Source: Voacanga thouarsii
Lineage: Eukaryota; Streptophyta; Magnoliopsida; Gentianales; Apocynaceae
Direction of reading: 5' to 3'
Assembly (NCBI GenBank): GCA_026120185.1
Contig: JANUWF010001636.1
Location: 1,178,001 to 1,242,000, forward strand
Length of the DNA: 64,000 bases
Below, piece after piece: positions 63,598 to 64,000 of this stretch. The translations under genes were made by a program, and so were the position numbers. The notes below the pieces were generated by a model. The model saw nothing but the letters and a program-made list of their open reading frames with translations. It searched no databases and was not told where the DNA came from. Position 1 is the stretch's first letter. Each line of letters begins with the position of its first letter.

Positions 63598-64000
63598 ACC
63601 CCACCTTTTTTTTTTCAATTTTGTACAGAATTTCACAGTTTTTGTACATAAAATGACGAGTTAATCGAAATCCGTCCTCAACATATCATCTACTGTATGG
63701 TGACTTGTTCTCAAGTCTCAAGAGTCTCAACATGTCCCTTGCTTTATGAGTAATTTATATAGTCTTAAATCTTTTAGTTTAATCATAAGCAGCTGAAGAT
63801 AGAGAAGTGGACTTCACAGCAGTTTTTAGTTACTTTGATGCTAATCATTTTGGATGGTGGATTAAATTCAAATTCAAATTTATAGAGACTTTGTATTAAC
63901 AATAACTTAACTAGATTATTCAATCTCAACTTACAAATGATTCAATTAAAATAAAAATAATTACAGACATATACATACTAAAAAATACTAAATTTTCTTT

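Overview
This is plant nuclear DNA, almost certainly from a eudicot and probably an asterid. The asterid placement rests on memory of geranylgeranyl diphosphate synthase transit-peptide styles and is soft. The evidence for a plant is AT-rich sequence with GT-AG introns of plant size, a plastid-type GGPP synthase, an atypical NAC protein, a PPR fragment, Copia LTR retrotransposons and many Stowaway-like MITEs. Genes are sparse: five protein-coding genes could be built exon by exon, plus one tRNA gene. Most of the rest is transposable elements in various states of decay.

Layout. 1-6.2 kb: gene-free, with Stowaway-like MITEs, two of them split by other MITEs. 6.2-8.9 kb: a tRNA-derived SINE followed by a truncated Copia element. 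9-16.2 kb: no recognised gene. 16.3-19.2 kb (-): six-exon SAP30-like Sin3/HDAC subunit (AFR1/AFR2 type). 22.5-26.5 kb: a probable 4.0 kb solo LTR. 26.7-28.2 kb: a MITE, a broken ORF, and an orphan copy of a NAC last exon. 29.5-33.8 kb (-): five-exon NAC-like gene with a 5'UTR intron and a visible TATA box. 36.0-41.0 kb: a Copia element with both LTRs, an internal deletion and many stops. 42.5-45.4 kb (+): nine-exon METTL4-type MT-A70 methyltransferase. 46.3 kb (+): tRNA-Asp(GUC). 46.9-48.0 kb (-): intronless plastid GGPP synthase. 48.9-54.7 kb: a 5.7 kb element bounded by long terminal inverted repeats, carrying a PPR gene fragment, a decayed RNase H1 N-terminal-like (viroplasmin-fold) domain and two tandem arrays. 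56.7-57.0 kb: an 88 bp tandem array. 59.9-62.4 kb (+): five-exon NEDD8-conjugating enzyme (RCE1/UBC12).

The genes do not form a pathway. They act in chromatin repression (AFR), transcription (NAC), RNA or DNA adenine methylation (METTL4), isoprenoid supply (GGPPS) and cullin neddylation (RCE1). As I recall the Arabidopsis map, the AFR2 and METTL4-like genes are neighbours there (At1g19330/At1g19340). Their presence about 23 kb apart here suggests conserved microsynteny stretched by the NAC gene and repeats.

I found no clearly new system. The best candidate for something undescribed is the 5.7 kb inverted-repeat element at 48942-54681, whose superfamily I could not fix. The window also offers well-controlled views of MITE nesting and of two complementary Copia deletion derivatives. 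Exon coordinates were read by eye from splice signals and reading frame; every coding model closes in frame.
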